64,000 nucleotides of DNA, from positions 4,278,001 to 4,342,000 of the forward strand of contig NZ_CP027707.1 in NCBI RefSeq assembly GCF_003850345.1, read 5' to 3'. This document shows, in pieces, positions 10,971 through 18,742 of the stretch. A program made the translations under genes and the position numbers. The first letter of the stretch is position 1. The number at the start of each line of letters is the position of its first letter. The notes under the pieces are model-generated. The model was not told the DNA's origin. It did no database searches and saw only the letters and a list, made by a program, of their open reading frames with translations. The DNA is from Pseudomonas chlororaphis subsp. piscium. Lineage in GTDB: Bacteria > Pseudomonadota > Gammaproteobacteria > Pseudomonadales > Pseudomonadaceae.

Positions 10971-11037
10971 ATCAGTGCCATTTCCTACAAATTGCGAAAT
11001 TCCCGGCGCGCCCAAAACCCCGGCATTGCACCTATCC

Positions 11038-11162
11038 CTGTAGCCGCTGCCGAGCCTTGGCGAGGCTGCGATCGACCGCAACGCGGGCGCATGGATCTCA
11101 ACATCGCCGCGTCCCCTTCGGGGCCGATCGCAGCCTCGCTGGGGCTCGGCAGCGGCTACAGG
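11038..11162. repeat. REP-like inverted repeat, variant of family B
   Basis: Arms CTGTAGCCGCTGCCGAGCC and its complement ending GGCTCGGCAGCGGCTACAG enclose about 85 bases. The arms differ from family B by CCGAGCCTTGGCGAGG in place of CCGCAGG. It separates the RidA and IclR genes. Confidence 0.75.
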
Positions 11163-11183
11163 CGTCTACAAAAACGCCGCAAA

Positions 11184-11573
11184 TCAGCCCTTCTTCTTGT
11201 AGGCCACACAATCAATCTCAACCTTGCAATCCACCATCATGCTGGCCTGCACACAAGCCCGCGCCGGCGCATGCTCCGGCTTGAAGTACTCACCGAACAC
11301 CTTGTTGAAACTCCAGAAATCCCGCGGATCCTCCAGCCACACCCCGACCCGCACCACATCCTCCAGGCCGTACCCCGCCTCCTCCAGAATCGCCACCACA
11401 TTGCGCATCGTCTGATGCGTCTGCTCAACGATGCCGCCATGAATAATTTCGCCATCCAGTGCCGGCACCTGACCGGACACATACAACCAGCCATCGGCCT
11501 CAACGGCACGAGCGAAAGGACGGGGTTGGCCACCGCCGGCGGTGCTGCCGGTGCCGTAGCGAGTGATGCTCAT
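11184..11573 (-). CDS. RidA/YjgF-family enamine/imine deaminase
   Basis: 129-residue RidA-superfamily protein, which normally hydrolyses reactive enamine/imine intermediates from PLP dehydratases to 2-keto acids. The conserved arginine is Arg105 in PARACVQA, followed by the typical strand VEIDCVAY; YVSGQVP is near residue 31. The family trimer acts in the cytoplasm. Its place at the head of a cluster with a PLP deaminase suggests that it clears the enamine formed by that enzyme. Start ATG 11573 has TTAGGAG eight bases upstream. Confidence 0.9.
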   Translation of the reverse strand: MSITRYGTGSTAGGGQPRPFARAVEADGWLYVSGQVPALDGEIIHGGIVEQTHQTMRNVVAILEEAGYGLEDVVRVGVWLEDPRDFWSFNKVFGEYFKPEHAPARACVQASMMVDCKVEIDCVAYKKKG

Positions 11574-11654
11574 GGGGTGTTCTCCTAAGTAAAGGGAAGA
11601 TTGAGCAGAATAAGCCGTTCCTAAAAAGGCGCTTCGCGTAATTCAAGAAGGCAC

Positions 11655-11675
11655 TTATTCCGCTATAACGGATAA
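11655..11675 (-). promoter_or_regulatory. Candidate IclR-type operator/promoter region of the RidA-IclR-deaminase-kdgK cluster
   Basis: TTATTCCGCTATAACGGATAA is an imperfect inverted repeat with TCCG and CGGA half sites six bases apart, 82 bases before the RidA start. IclR-type regulators often bind CCG/CGG-containing palindromes of this size. The half sites TTATTCCG and TTTATCCG agree at six of eight positions. The remainder of the gap up to 11988 shows no gene; it contains a short AT-rich stretch only. Confidence 0.4.
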
Positions 11676-11988
11676 AAATATACAACAACGGAAAACTCAC
11701 GAAGAGTGTGCCATGGGAAAGAGAGGGATAACAGAGGATAGGCAACACATCTGGAACCAAGGAGATAGAGAACAGGCCTGACATAAATGCTGCTACCCCC
11801 ATTTATTCAGCCATTAATGACGGCTCGTGTAAGGCGTTTCTGTATCTGGTGTAAACATGCCCTCCAGGCTTGTTACCCCGCTATACGCCTCCTATATTCC
11901 GTTTCGTCGCTCCCAACGCTGCGACCGGATTTGGCCGTCCGAATCTCCATGAGCAAACCCTAAACTTCCTTCATGGAGCGTCACCGTT

Positions 11989-12261
11989 ATGGATTTTCAA
12001 CCCCTCACCTCTTCCAACACCACCAACCACCCCGTCGCCTTTATCAACCCTCAAGCCCCCTTGCTTGACCTGCTGACCTATGCCGGTCTGCGCATCCGCG
12101 CTGCCCGGGACATGTTGGACAGCGTGTCCGGCATGACCAGCCGCAACGCCGACGATCTCGACCTGATGCGCTTCTCCAGCGTGGCAACCTTGTTGTTGCA
12201 GGACGGATGCGATGTGTTGCGCGTGGCAGAACAACGGGCGATGGAGCTGCCAGAGCCTTAA
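11989..12261 (+). CDS. Small hypothetical protein, DUF6124/DUF3077-like
   Basis: 90 residues, predicted helical, with a variable N-terminus and the pattern LFAV-like core LLDLLTYAGLRIRAARDMLDSVSGM followed by a second helix LMRFSSVATLLLQDGCDVLRVAEQ. This resembles a small Pseudomonas-specific family present in many copies per genome and of unknown role. Preceded by GGAGCGTCACCGTT, giving a plausible ribosome binding site. Directly followed by a dispersed repeat, which is a common setting for this family. Family assignment is from memory of the pattern, not from a search. Confidence 0.6.
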   Translation: MDFQPLTSSNTTNHPVAFINPQAPLLDLLTYAGLRIRAARDMLDSVSGMTSRNADDLDLMRFSSVATLLLQDGCDVLRVAEQRAMELPEP

Positions 12262-12279
12262 CCGAACCGCCTTAGCCTT

Positions 12280-12600
12280 TGCTCTTGCTGTGCTTTGGCT
12301 TTGGCTTTGGCTTTGGCTTTGGCTTTTGATCTTGCCCTTGATCTGCCCGCCCCTTTCCCAGAGGCCAAACGCAGGTCTTGCGCAGGGGGCACCTCGGCAG
12401 GGATGCCGAGGTAGCCGCCCTCGGCCAGGGATGGCCGATGGCGGCGGCCCCCGGAGCAGGACCGGAGTGAGGGCATGCCGAGCCTAGGCGAGGCACCGAA
12501 TGGTGGGGCGAGACCTTTTGGTTACTTTTTGCTGGGCCGGCATTCCGGCGTTTGCCAAAAGTGACCCGCCGTAAGGGCGGAACCATAAGTGGCCGTGACC
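12280..12600 (-). repeat. Dispersed Pseudomonas repeat with (CTTTGG)5 microsatellite
   Basis: Starts with five tandem CTTTGG units (12293-12322) and runs through conserved blocks such as GGGCATGCCGAGCC, CCTTTTGGTTACTTTTTG and AAAAGTGACCCGCCGTAAGG. I recognise these blocks as a repeat scattered between genes in fluorescens-group genomes. On the minus strand an open frame (12272-12586) ends in alternating Lys-Pro (KPKPKPKPKPK) from the hexamers; it is often annotated as a hypothetical protein, but it lacks a good ribosome binding site and I do not call it a gene. Confidence 0.6.
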
Positions 12601-12651
12601 GCAGGAATGGATATGTACCCGTCCAAAAAATGCAGCGCCAGAACAGACGCC

Positions 12652-12676
12652 ATCGCGGGCAAGCCTCGCTCCTACA
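12652..12676 (-). repeat. REP palindrome, family A
   Basis: ATCGCGGGCAAGCCTCGCTC followed by CTACAG, at the border between the dispersed repeat and the transposase fragments. Confidence 0.83.
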
Positions 12677-12692
12677 GAAGCAGTGATCACAT

Positions 12693-12872
12693 TTGGCGTT
12701 ACAGATCAGAAGTGGTTATGAGGGCCTGCAGATCGCTTTGCCGTCAGAACATTTACCCGTCATCCCCCTGAAAGGCTTGGCTCAGCGCCTGTTAGCCCTC
12801 GCTCGAAATATCCAGCCTAAGCAGATAGCCAAAAGCCCACGAGGTCCAAAGGTGCCCAAACCGAAAGCGTGG
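12693..12872 (+). pseudogene. C-terminal fragment of an IS4-type transposase
   Basis: A plus-strand frame reads [20 protein letters not shown]... then [19 protein letters not shown]. The K-x-PRGPK-x-P-x-PK tail is typical of the C-terminus of IS4-family transposases, which end shortly after this motif. The catalytic DDE region is absent, so this is a remnant. It abuts an istB fragment of opposite orientation, meaning one element inserted into or recombined with the other. Confidence 0.5.
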
Positions 12873-12993
12873 GTACAGTGGTGTGTCAGCCGATCCAGCA
12901 ACGTCGTGGTCATCTTGGCGTCGCCAAATACGCTCGACCATTCCGAGAAGCTGAGGTTGGTCGTGATGACCACGCTTTTGTTAAGGCTGCACG
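12869..12993 (-). pseudogene. istB: C-terminal fragment of an IS21-type istB helper ATPase
   Basis: The minus strand reads [20 protein letters not shown] then [15 protein letters not shown]. The pattern ITTN-x-x-F-x-EW-x-x-VFGD...LLDRL-x-HH is diagnostic of the AAA+ sensor region of IstB. Both the N-terminal Walker motifs and the last residues are missing; at 12869 the frame passes into the IS4-type fragment. No intact IS21 partner (istA) is near. Confidence 0.7.
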
Positions 12994-13066
12994 CCTAATG
13001 TGAATCCACCTGCGGCCGATAGGATGGAAGGCTCACCAGTATCGACGTCTTATTTCAGGGTTATCA

Positions 13067-13858
13067 ATGGAAATTCCATACAGCATCAGACTTTCATTTT
13101 TTGATTTCTGGAAGGGGCTCTTCAAAGGCACGCTTTTCATCCAGAAGCGTTTGCGAGGGCATTTGAAGGAGCAGCAGAAGAACTGGCCAAAGAAGCAACA
13201 ATACAGCCAAGGATATTTCTATCAGGGCTTGGAAGAACTGGGAATCACAGGCCTGAAGCCTACGGGTTTTCGGTTCAAGCAATACGCCATTGATGAAGAA
13301 TTGAAGGGCGCTGACGTACTGGACATCGGCAGCAACTGCGGTTTTGTCTCAGTATATTGTTCGCGACTGGCGAAATCCGTGACAGCCGTCGAACTCAACC
13401 CTTTTCTCAATAAAGTGGCGAAGGATACCGCGCGTTATTTGAAGCGCGACAATATAGAGTTTATAGAAAGCGATTTTTCGGTATTTGCCACAGATAAAAA
13501 ATTTGATGTGGTGCTGTCGTTTTCCAATCATCACACCATTGATGGCAACCTCAATATGGGGTTTGAAAACTACATGAAGCGCCTGGTGTCGTTTCTAAAG
13601 CCGGGTGGCTACCTACTGTTTGAAAGCCACAATGTTTTCGGACCAGGTAGTGGCGCCGTAGGTGATGACGGTGATATGGACGAAAAAATCAAAATAATGA
13701 ACACCTATTTCTCCATAGAACGCTATCGAATGGTCAACTGTTACATGCGACACATGATCGATGATGTCGATAAGCTCTTCATTGTTGCGCGGCTCGTGGA
13801 CAATCCTCCGAAGACGGATTTCCGTCTTGAGCAAGCAATCCGTCGCTATCATTATTGA
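13067..13858 (+). CDS. Class I SAM-dependent methyltransferase, horizontally acquired
   Basis: 263 residues. The Rossmann motif I is VLDIGSNCGFVSVYCS (about residues 84-99), followed by the acidic residue of motif II in VTAVELNPF, motif IV VVLSFSNHH and the post-motif KPGGYLLFESHNVFG. The N-terminal 70 residues are basic and lack a clear domain. Substrate is unknown; the motif IV variant FSNHHTI resembles small-molecule or lipid/saccharide methyltransferases more than DNA enzymes. Base composition is much more AT-rich than the rest of the window, codon use is mixed, and transposase remnants lie directly upstream, all pointing to transfer. ATG 13067 has CAGGG nine bases upstream. Confidence 0.75.
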   Translation: MEIPYSIRLSFFDFWKGLFKGTLFIQKRLRGHLKEQQKNWPKKQQYSQGYFYQGLEELGITGLKPTGFRFKQYAIDEELKGADVLDIGSNCGFVSVYCSRLAKSVTAVELNPFLNKVAKDTARYLKRDNIEFIESDFSVFATDKKFDVVLSFSNHHTIDGNLNMGFENYMKRLVSFLKPGGYLLFESHNVFGPGSGAVGDDGDMDEKIKIMNTYFSIERYRMVNCYMRHMIDDVDKLFIVARLVDNPPKTDFRLEQAIRRYHY

Positions 13859-14230
13859 TCCTGCATTCAATTTCTTTGGCTACCTGTGACACCGTCCAAA
13901 AACGGCAGCGTGAGCAAGCTCGCTCCTACAGGTCGGTGTCATGCAAAGAAACAGTCGCTACCGTAGCGCTCCCCTCGTTCAAATCGTGGATCAGGTTTGG
14001 CAGGCGCAAGCGCCTGATCGCAGCCTGCGGCAGCGGCTACAGCCCCTCTATCGCAGGCTCCTCCAACCAACGAAACAGCCTTTTGAAGGCCGACGCTCCA
14101 GGCATTAAGGCCATTCTCAAAATGCTGATCCGTATCCCTCAGACAACTTCGATTCCCCGCTCAACGGTGAATGACAAGCGCTAGGTATCGCCCCCTCCCC
14201 ACTCATTATTGCAATCCCCACAACAGCTCA
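13859..14230. other. Gene-poor gap with degenerate REP units
   Basis: No convincing gene. It contains a variant family-A REP (GAGCAAGCTCGCTCCTACAG near 13911-13931) and one arm of family B (GATCGCAGCCTGCGGCAGCG continuing GCTACAG, ending about 14042) preceded by a short inverted repeat ATCAGG...CCTGAT. An open frame across the gap passes straight through both repeats and is discounted. Confidence 0.6.
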
Positions 14231-14258
14231 TTGCAAAAGATAGCTAGCTAACTATTAA
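14231..14258 (+). promoter_or_regulatory. Candidate sigma-70 promoter for the thioesterase gene
   Basis: TTGCAA (14231-14236), a 16-base spacer and TATTAA (14253-14258), in the AT-rich stretch about 95 bases before the start codon. The spacer contains the self-complementary TAGCTAGCTA. Confidence 0.35.
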
Positions 14259-14351
14259 GACTTCTTATTACCCTCCGGTCTCCAGCCAAATGCTGTCCGC
14301 GGGGCTCTAGCCTGCCTATCCGGACAGCATCGATTACTGATGAGGTCACCC

Positions 14352-14834
14352 ATGGAACCAGGCAGTTATCAACTGAGCATGAGCGTGCTCATGACGCCCG
14401 ACAAAGCCAATTTCTCCGGCAACGTGCATGGCGGCGCCCTGCTCAAGCTGCTCGACGAGGTGGCCTTCGCCTGCGCCAAGCGCTATGCCGGGCGCTATGT
14501 GGTCACGCTGTCGGTGGACCAGGTGATCTTCAAGGAGCCGATCCACGTCGGCGAACTGGTGACCTTCCTGGCCTCGGTCAATTACACCGGGCGCACCTCG
14601 ATGGAGGTCGGGGTCAAGGTGATGACCGAGAACATCCACGAGCGCACGGTGCGCCATACCAACAGTTGCTACTTCACCATGGTCGCCGTCGACCCCGACG
14701 GGCGCCCGCACCCGGTGCGCGCCTTCGTGCCGGAAACCGCCATCGAAAAACGCCGCTACGCCCAGGGTTTGCTGCGCAAGCAGCAGCGCCAGGAGCTGCA
14801 GGAGCGCTACCAGCAGATCCGCAACTCGGACTGA
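14352..14834 (+). CDS. Acyl-CoA thioesterase, hotdog fold (YciA/BACH type)
   Basis: 160-residue hotdog-fold thioesterase. The catalytic region reads NVHGGALLKLLDEVAF with Asn24, His26-Gly27-Gly28 and Asp35; a second conserved strand is TLSVDQVIFKEPIHVGELV. This arrangement is that of YciA and brain acyl-CoA hydrolase, which act on a wide range of acyl-CoAs in the cytoplasm. ATG 14352 is chosen over ATG 14340 because TGAGG sits six bases before it. The C-terminal tail is basic and glutamine-rich. Followed after 56 bases by a glutamate-synthase-like gene in the same direction. Confidence 0.9.
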   Translation: MEPGSYQLSMSVLMTPDKANFSGNVHGGALLKLLDEVAFACAKRYAGRYVVTLSVDQVIFKEPIHVGELVTFLASVNYTGRTSMEVGVKVMTENIHERTVRHTNSCYFTMVAVDPDGRPHPVRAFVPETAIEKRRYAQGLLRKQQRQELQERYQQIRNSD

Positions 14835-14890
14835 GCCCGCCCTGCCTACCCGCCTGAACCCCTGTCTTGCGATTTGCCCAAGGAAAGATC

Positions 14891-16540
14891 ATGAAAATAT
14901 CGCTGTTGAGTCGCTACGCGACCCTGACCCTCTGCCTTGTCATTAGTGTATTCGGCCTGTTGTATTGGCCCGCCAGCCTCTGGGGCCAGGGGCTGATCGT
15001 GCTGGCCGGGGTGCTCAGCCTGGTCGGCCTCAACGACTTGCTGCAAAACCACCATGCCGTGCGCCGCAACTACCCGATCATCGGCAATATCCGCTACCTG
15101 ATCGAGTCGATTCGCCCGGAGATCCGCCAGTACCTGCTGGAGGGCGACGACGAGAAGCTGCCCTTCTCCCGCTCGCAGCGTTCGATGGTCTACGCCCGCG
15201 CCAAGAACCAGCCTGCGGAAAAAGCCTTTGGCACCCTGGCCGATGTCTATCAGCCCGGCTTCGAGTTCATCAGCCATTCGATGGTCCCGGGCGATGCCTG
15301 TGACCCCAGCCAGTTCCGCGTGGTGGTCGGTGGGCCGGACTGCCTCCAGCCTTACAGCGCCTCGGTGTTCAACATCTCGGCCATGAGCTTCGGCGCGCTG
15401 AGCGCTAACGCCATCCGCGCCCTGAACAAAGGCGCCAGGCTCGGGGGCTTCGCCCACGACACCGGGGAAGGCAGCATCAGCCCCTATCACCAGGAATTCG
15501 CCGGCGACCTGATCTGGGAAATCGGCAGCGGCTACTTCGGTTGCCGCACCCTGGACGGCCATTTCGATGCCCAGCGCTTCTCCGAGCAGGCCAGCCATCC
15601 GCAGGTGAAGATGATCGAGATCAAACTCAGCCAGGGCGCCAAGCCCGGCCATGGCGGCATCCTGCCCAAGCACAAGGTCACCGCCGAAATCGCCCAGACC
15701 CGCGGGGTGCAGATGGGCCATGACTGCGTGTCGCCGGCGCGGCATTCGCAGTTCAGCACGCCGATCCAGTTGCTGGAATTCATCGTCAAGCTGCGCAACC
15801 TGTCCGGCGGCAAGCCGGTGGGTTTCAAGTTCTGCGTGGGCCATCCCTGGGAGTTCATGGCCATCGTCAAGGCCATGCTCGAGACCGGCATCCAGCCGGA
15901 CTTTATCGTGGTCGACGGCAAGGAAGGCGGCACCGGCGCCGCGCCTCGGGAGTTCACCGACAACATCGGCATGCCCATGCGCGAGGGCCTGCTGTTCGTG
16001 CATAACACCCTGGTTGGCGCCGGCCTGCGTTCGCAGATCAAGCTCGGCGCCAGCGGCAAGGTCGTCAGTGCTTTCGACATCGCCAGCGTGCTGACCATCG
16101 GCGCCGACTGGGTCAATGCCGCGCGCGGTTTCATGTTCGCCATCGGCTGCATCCAGTCGCAAAGCTGCCACACCAACAAATGCCCCACCGGCGTCGCCAC
16201 CCAGGACCCGCTGCGCCAGAAAGCGCTGCAGGTCACGGACAAGGCCGAGCGGGTGCACAACTTCCACCGCAATACCCTGGTCGCCCTCGGCGAAATGCTC
16301 AGCGCCGCCGGCCTCGACCACCCGGCGCAACTGCAGGCCAAACACCTGGTACGGCGCCTGACCACCACCGAGGTGCGGCTGTTCTCGCAGATCCACGTGT
16401 TCCTCGAACCGGGCGAGCTGCTGCAACGGCCGATCAGCTCGGAGTTCTATGCGCGTATGTGGAACATGGCTCAGGCCCATAGCTTTGCGCCGCTGGCTGT
16501 GGCTGTGCCGGCCAGGGCTGAGCGGCTGACGTTGGCTTAG
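14891..16540 (+). CDS. FMN-binding glutamate synthase family protein (GltB-like domain 2)
   Basis: 549-residue membrane-anchored relative of the synthase domain of glutamate synthase. Two hydrophobic segments occupy residues about 5-50, then the alpha/beta barrel with MSFGALSANAIRALNKGA, the phosphate-binding region VDGKEGGTGAAPREF, and a cysteine cluster CIQSQSCHTNKCPTGVATQ (spacing C-x5-C-x4-C) that holds a 3Fe-4S cluster in GltB. The amidotransferase domain of real GOGAT is absent, so it probably does not make glutamate from glutamine; the physiological reaction is not known. ATG 14891 has AGGAAAG ahead of it. Confidence 0.87.
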   Translation: MKISLLSRYATLTLCLVISVFGLLYWPASLWGQGLIVLAGVLSLVGLNDLLQNHHAVRRNYPIIGNIRYLIESIRPEIRQYLLEGDDEKLPFSRSQRSMVYARAKNQPAEKAFGTLADVYQPGFEFISHSMVPGDACDPSQFRVVVGGPDCLQPYSASVFNISAMSFGALSANAIRALNKGARLGGFAHDTGEGSISPYHQEFAGDLIWEIGSGYFGCRTLDGHFDAQRFSEQASHPQVKMIEIKLSQGAKPGHGGILPKHKVTAEIAQTRGVQMGHDCVSPARHSQFSTPIQLLEFIVKLRNLSGGKPVGFKFCVGHPWEFMAIVKAMLETGIQPDFIVVDGKEGGTGAAPREFTDNIGMPMREGLLFVHNTLVGAGLRSQIKLGASGKVVSAFDIASVLTIGADWVNAARGFMFAIGCIQSQSCHTNKCPTGVATQDPLRQKALQVTDKAERVHNFHRNTLVALGEMLSAAGLDHPAQLQAKHLVRRLTTTEVRLFSQIHVFLEPGELLQRPISSEFYARMWNMAQAHSFAPLAVAVPARAERLTLA

Positions 16541-16617
16541 GTTTTTGAATGACGAGGTGGCCGTTCGCGCTGGATGACGGGGCAAGGTCCAGGGTTGAGG
16601 GAGCGGTCACTGACGTT

Positions 16618-16643
16618 ATCGCGGGCAAGCCTCGCTCCTACAG
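16618..16643 (-). repeat. REP palindrome, family A
   Basis: ATCGCGGGCAAGCCTCGCTC followed by CTACAG, just past the end of the AraC-type gene, between two convergent genes. Confidence 0.85.
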
Positions 16644-16650
16644 GTTGCGA

Positions 16651-17445
16651 TCAGGCCTGACGGAAAAACTCCCCGGGTGTGGCGTCGAACTGCTGGCGGA
16701 ACGCCGCGATAAAGGCCGAGGTCGAGTCGTAGCCGCAGGCCAGCGCCACGTCCGTCACCCGCTCGCCTTGCTCCAGGGGCGTCAAGGCGCCCAGCAGGCG
16801 CAGGCGTTGGCGCCAGGCGCGGAAGGTCAGGCCGGTGTCCCGCAGGAACAGGCGGCTCAGGGTTTTCTCCGTCACGCCCAGCTTTTCGCTCCACTGCCCC
16901 AGGGTGGTCGGCTGGTCCGGGTGCGCTTGCAGGCTGCGGTAGATCTGCCGCAGGCGCGGGTCCTGGGGCAGCGGCAGCATCAGGTCCAGTTGCGGCGCGG
17001 CGGCCAGTTGGTCCAGCAGGACCTGGGCCAGGCGGCCGTCGGCGCCGTCTTCGGCGTATTCCACCGGCAGCTCGCTGAAGGCGCGGATCAACTCGCGCAG
17101 CAGGCTGCTCACCGCCAGCACCTGGCAGGTCGCGCCGGCCCAGGCGGTGACACGGCAATCCAGGTAGAGGCTGCGCATTTCGGTGCGCGGCGAGCTGAAC
17201 ACCTTGTGCGGCATGCCGGCCGGGATCCACACCGCCCGCTGCGGCGGGGCGATGAAACGCCCGGCGCTGGTCTGCACTTCCAGCACGCCCTGGATGGCGT
17301 AGGACAATTGCACCCAGGGGTGGCTGTGGCGCCGGGTCAGCGCCCGATTGGGCAGGGATTCGGTGCGCCCGTACACCGGTCGCGGCAGGCTCGGCAGACC
17401 GGGAATACTGCGGCGGACGATCTTTTCATGTCCTTTAGGCGGCAT
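16651..17445 (-). CDS. AraC-family transcriptional regulator with N-terminal cupin
   Basis: 264 residues. The N-terminal half is a cupin (RRHSHPWVQLSYAIQGVLEV... RAVWIPAGMPHKV), which binds a small ligand in this family. The C-terminal half has two helix-turn-helix units: TTLGQWSEKLGVTEKTLSRLF and VTDVALACGYDSTSAFIAAFRQQF followed by TPGEFFR. It is divergent from the SBF-like transporter gene at 17530, 84 bases apart, so it likely regulates that transporter; this is the usual arrangement for such pairs. Confidence 0.9.
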   Translation of the reverse strand: MPPKGHEKIVRRSIPGLPSLPRPVYGRTESLPNRALTRRHSHPWVQLSYAIQGVLEVQTSAGRFIAPPQRAVWIPAGMPHKVFSSPRTEMRSLYLDCRVTAWAGATCQVLAVSSLLRELIRAFSELPVEYAEDGADGRLAQVLLDQLAAAPQLDLMLPLPQDPRLRQIYRSLQAHPDQPTTLGQWSEKLGVTEKTLSRLFLRDTGLTFRAWRQRLRLLGALTPLEQGERVTDVALACGYDSTSAFIAAFRQQFDATPGEFFRQA

Positions 17446-17529
17446 TTACTGGCTCATTGGCGTTAGTCGGCTGTCCGTCATCACGTTAGAGTCGCTCCAC
17501 CGCCCTGGCAACCCCTGGATGATCCCGTT

Positions 17530-18528
17530 ATGAGTCGCTCACGTCTTTTGCCCGACAATTTCACCCTGACCCTGATCGGCGTGGTGCTGCTGGCCAGCTT
17601 CCTGCCGGCCAGCGGCCAGGTGGCGCTAGGCTTCGGCTGGCTGACCAATGCTGCCATCGCCCTGCTGTTTTTCCTCCACGGCGCCAAGCTGTCGCGCGAG
17701 GCGATCATCGCCGGGGCCGGCCACTGGCGCCTGCACCTGCTGATCTTCAGCCTGACCTTCGTGCTGTTCCCGATCCTCGGGCTGGCGCTCAAGCCGCTGC
17801 TGTCGCCGCTGATCGGCAACGAGCTGTACCTGGGCATGCTCTACCTCTGCGCCCTGCCCGCCACCGTGCAATCGGCGATTGCCTTCACCTCCCTGGCGCG
17901 GGGCAATGTGCCGGCGGCGATCTGCAGCGCCGCGGCGTCCAGCCTGTTCGGGATTTTCCTCACGCCGTTGCTGGTGACCCTGCTGCTGAATGTGCACGGC
18001 GATGCCGGCTCGACCCTGGATGCCATTGTGAAGATCAGCGTGCAATTGCTGCTGCCCTTCATCGCCGGGCAAATCGCCCGCCGCTGGATCGGCGCCTGGG
18101 TGGGTCGCAACAAGAACTGGCTGAAATTCGTCGATCAGGGTTCGATCCTGCTGGTGGTCTACGGCGCTTTCAGCGAGGCGGTGAACGAAGGCATCTGGCA
18201 CCAGATCCCGTTGTGGAACCTGGCCGGGCTGGTGCTGGCCTGCGGCGTGCTGCTGGCGTTGGCGCTGCTGGCCTCCAGCCTGCTGAGCAAGCTCTTCGGC
18301 TTCAACCAGGAAGACCGCATCACCATCCTGTTCTGCGGTTCGAAGAAAAGCCTGGCCACCGGCGTGCCCATGGCCCAGGTGCTGTTCGCCGGCAGCACCA
18401 TGGGTGTGCTGATCCTGCCGCTGATGCTGTTCCACCAAATCCAGCTGATGGTCTGCGCGGTGCTGGCCCAGCGTTACGCCAAGCGCCCGGAATCGATCCC
18501 GGTACTGATGGTGCAGGTCGATCCCTGA
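17530..18528 (+). CDS. Bile acid:sodium symporter-like transporter (SBF-like, CPA superfamily)
   Basis: 332-residue inner-membrane protein with about 10 hydrophobic segments. The pattern GWLTNAAIALLFFLHGAKLS near residue 35 and the paired CALPATVQSAIAFTSLARGN and FCGSKKSLATGVPMA motifs are typical of the SBF-like (YfeH type) group, where they line the substrate path. The substrate in pseudomonads is not established. It stands opposite an AraC regulator whose cupin domain may sense the same compound. ATG 17530 lacks a strong ribosome binding site (GGATGATCCCGTT upstream). Confidence 0.85.
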   Translation: MSRSRLLPDNFTLTLIGVVLLASFLPASGQVALGFGWLTNAAIALLFFLHGAKLSREAIIAGAGHWRLHLLIFSLTFVLFPILGLALKPLLSPLIGNELYLGMLYLCALPATVQSAIAFTSLARGNVPAAICSAAASSLFGIFLTPLLVTLLLNVHGDAGSTLDAIVKISVQLLLPFIAGQIARRWIGAWVGRNKNWLKFVDQGSILLVVYGAFSEAVNEGIWHQIPLWNLAGLVLACGVLLALALLASSLLSKLFGFNQEDRITILFCGSKKSLATGVPMAQVLFAGSTMGVLILPLMLFHQIQLMVCAVLAQRYAKRPESIPVLMVQVDP

Positions 18529-18742
18529 AGCCCAGCAACAGCCCTTGCAGGAGCAGGGGCTTGTGCTTTTGTCGGGACGGCAAGCCGATGGCATACTGCC
18601 AGCCTTTTGCCGCCCGACGACCCTACATGGAAGTTTTTATGCATCCCCCGCTCGTGCCTCGCGCTTTGCCCCTCCTCCCTGGTTGCCGCCTCAGACAAGC
18701 GCCCACTCTCGCCGAACTCGGCGCTATCCAGGAGTGAAAAGC

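Noticed and set aside
12272..12586. 104-codon minus-strand frame ending in Lys-Pro repeats
   Set aside because: It belongs to the dispersed repeat, lacks a clear ribosome binding site, and its tail is just the hexamer array translated.
13855..14184. 109-codon plus-strand frame
   Set aside because: It passes through two REP elements and has no ribosome binding site.
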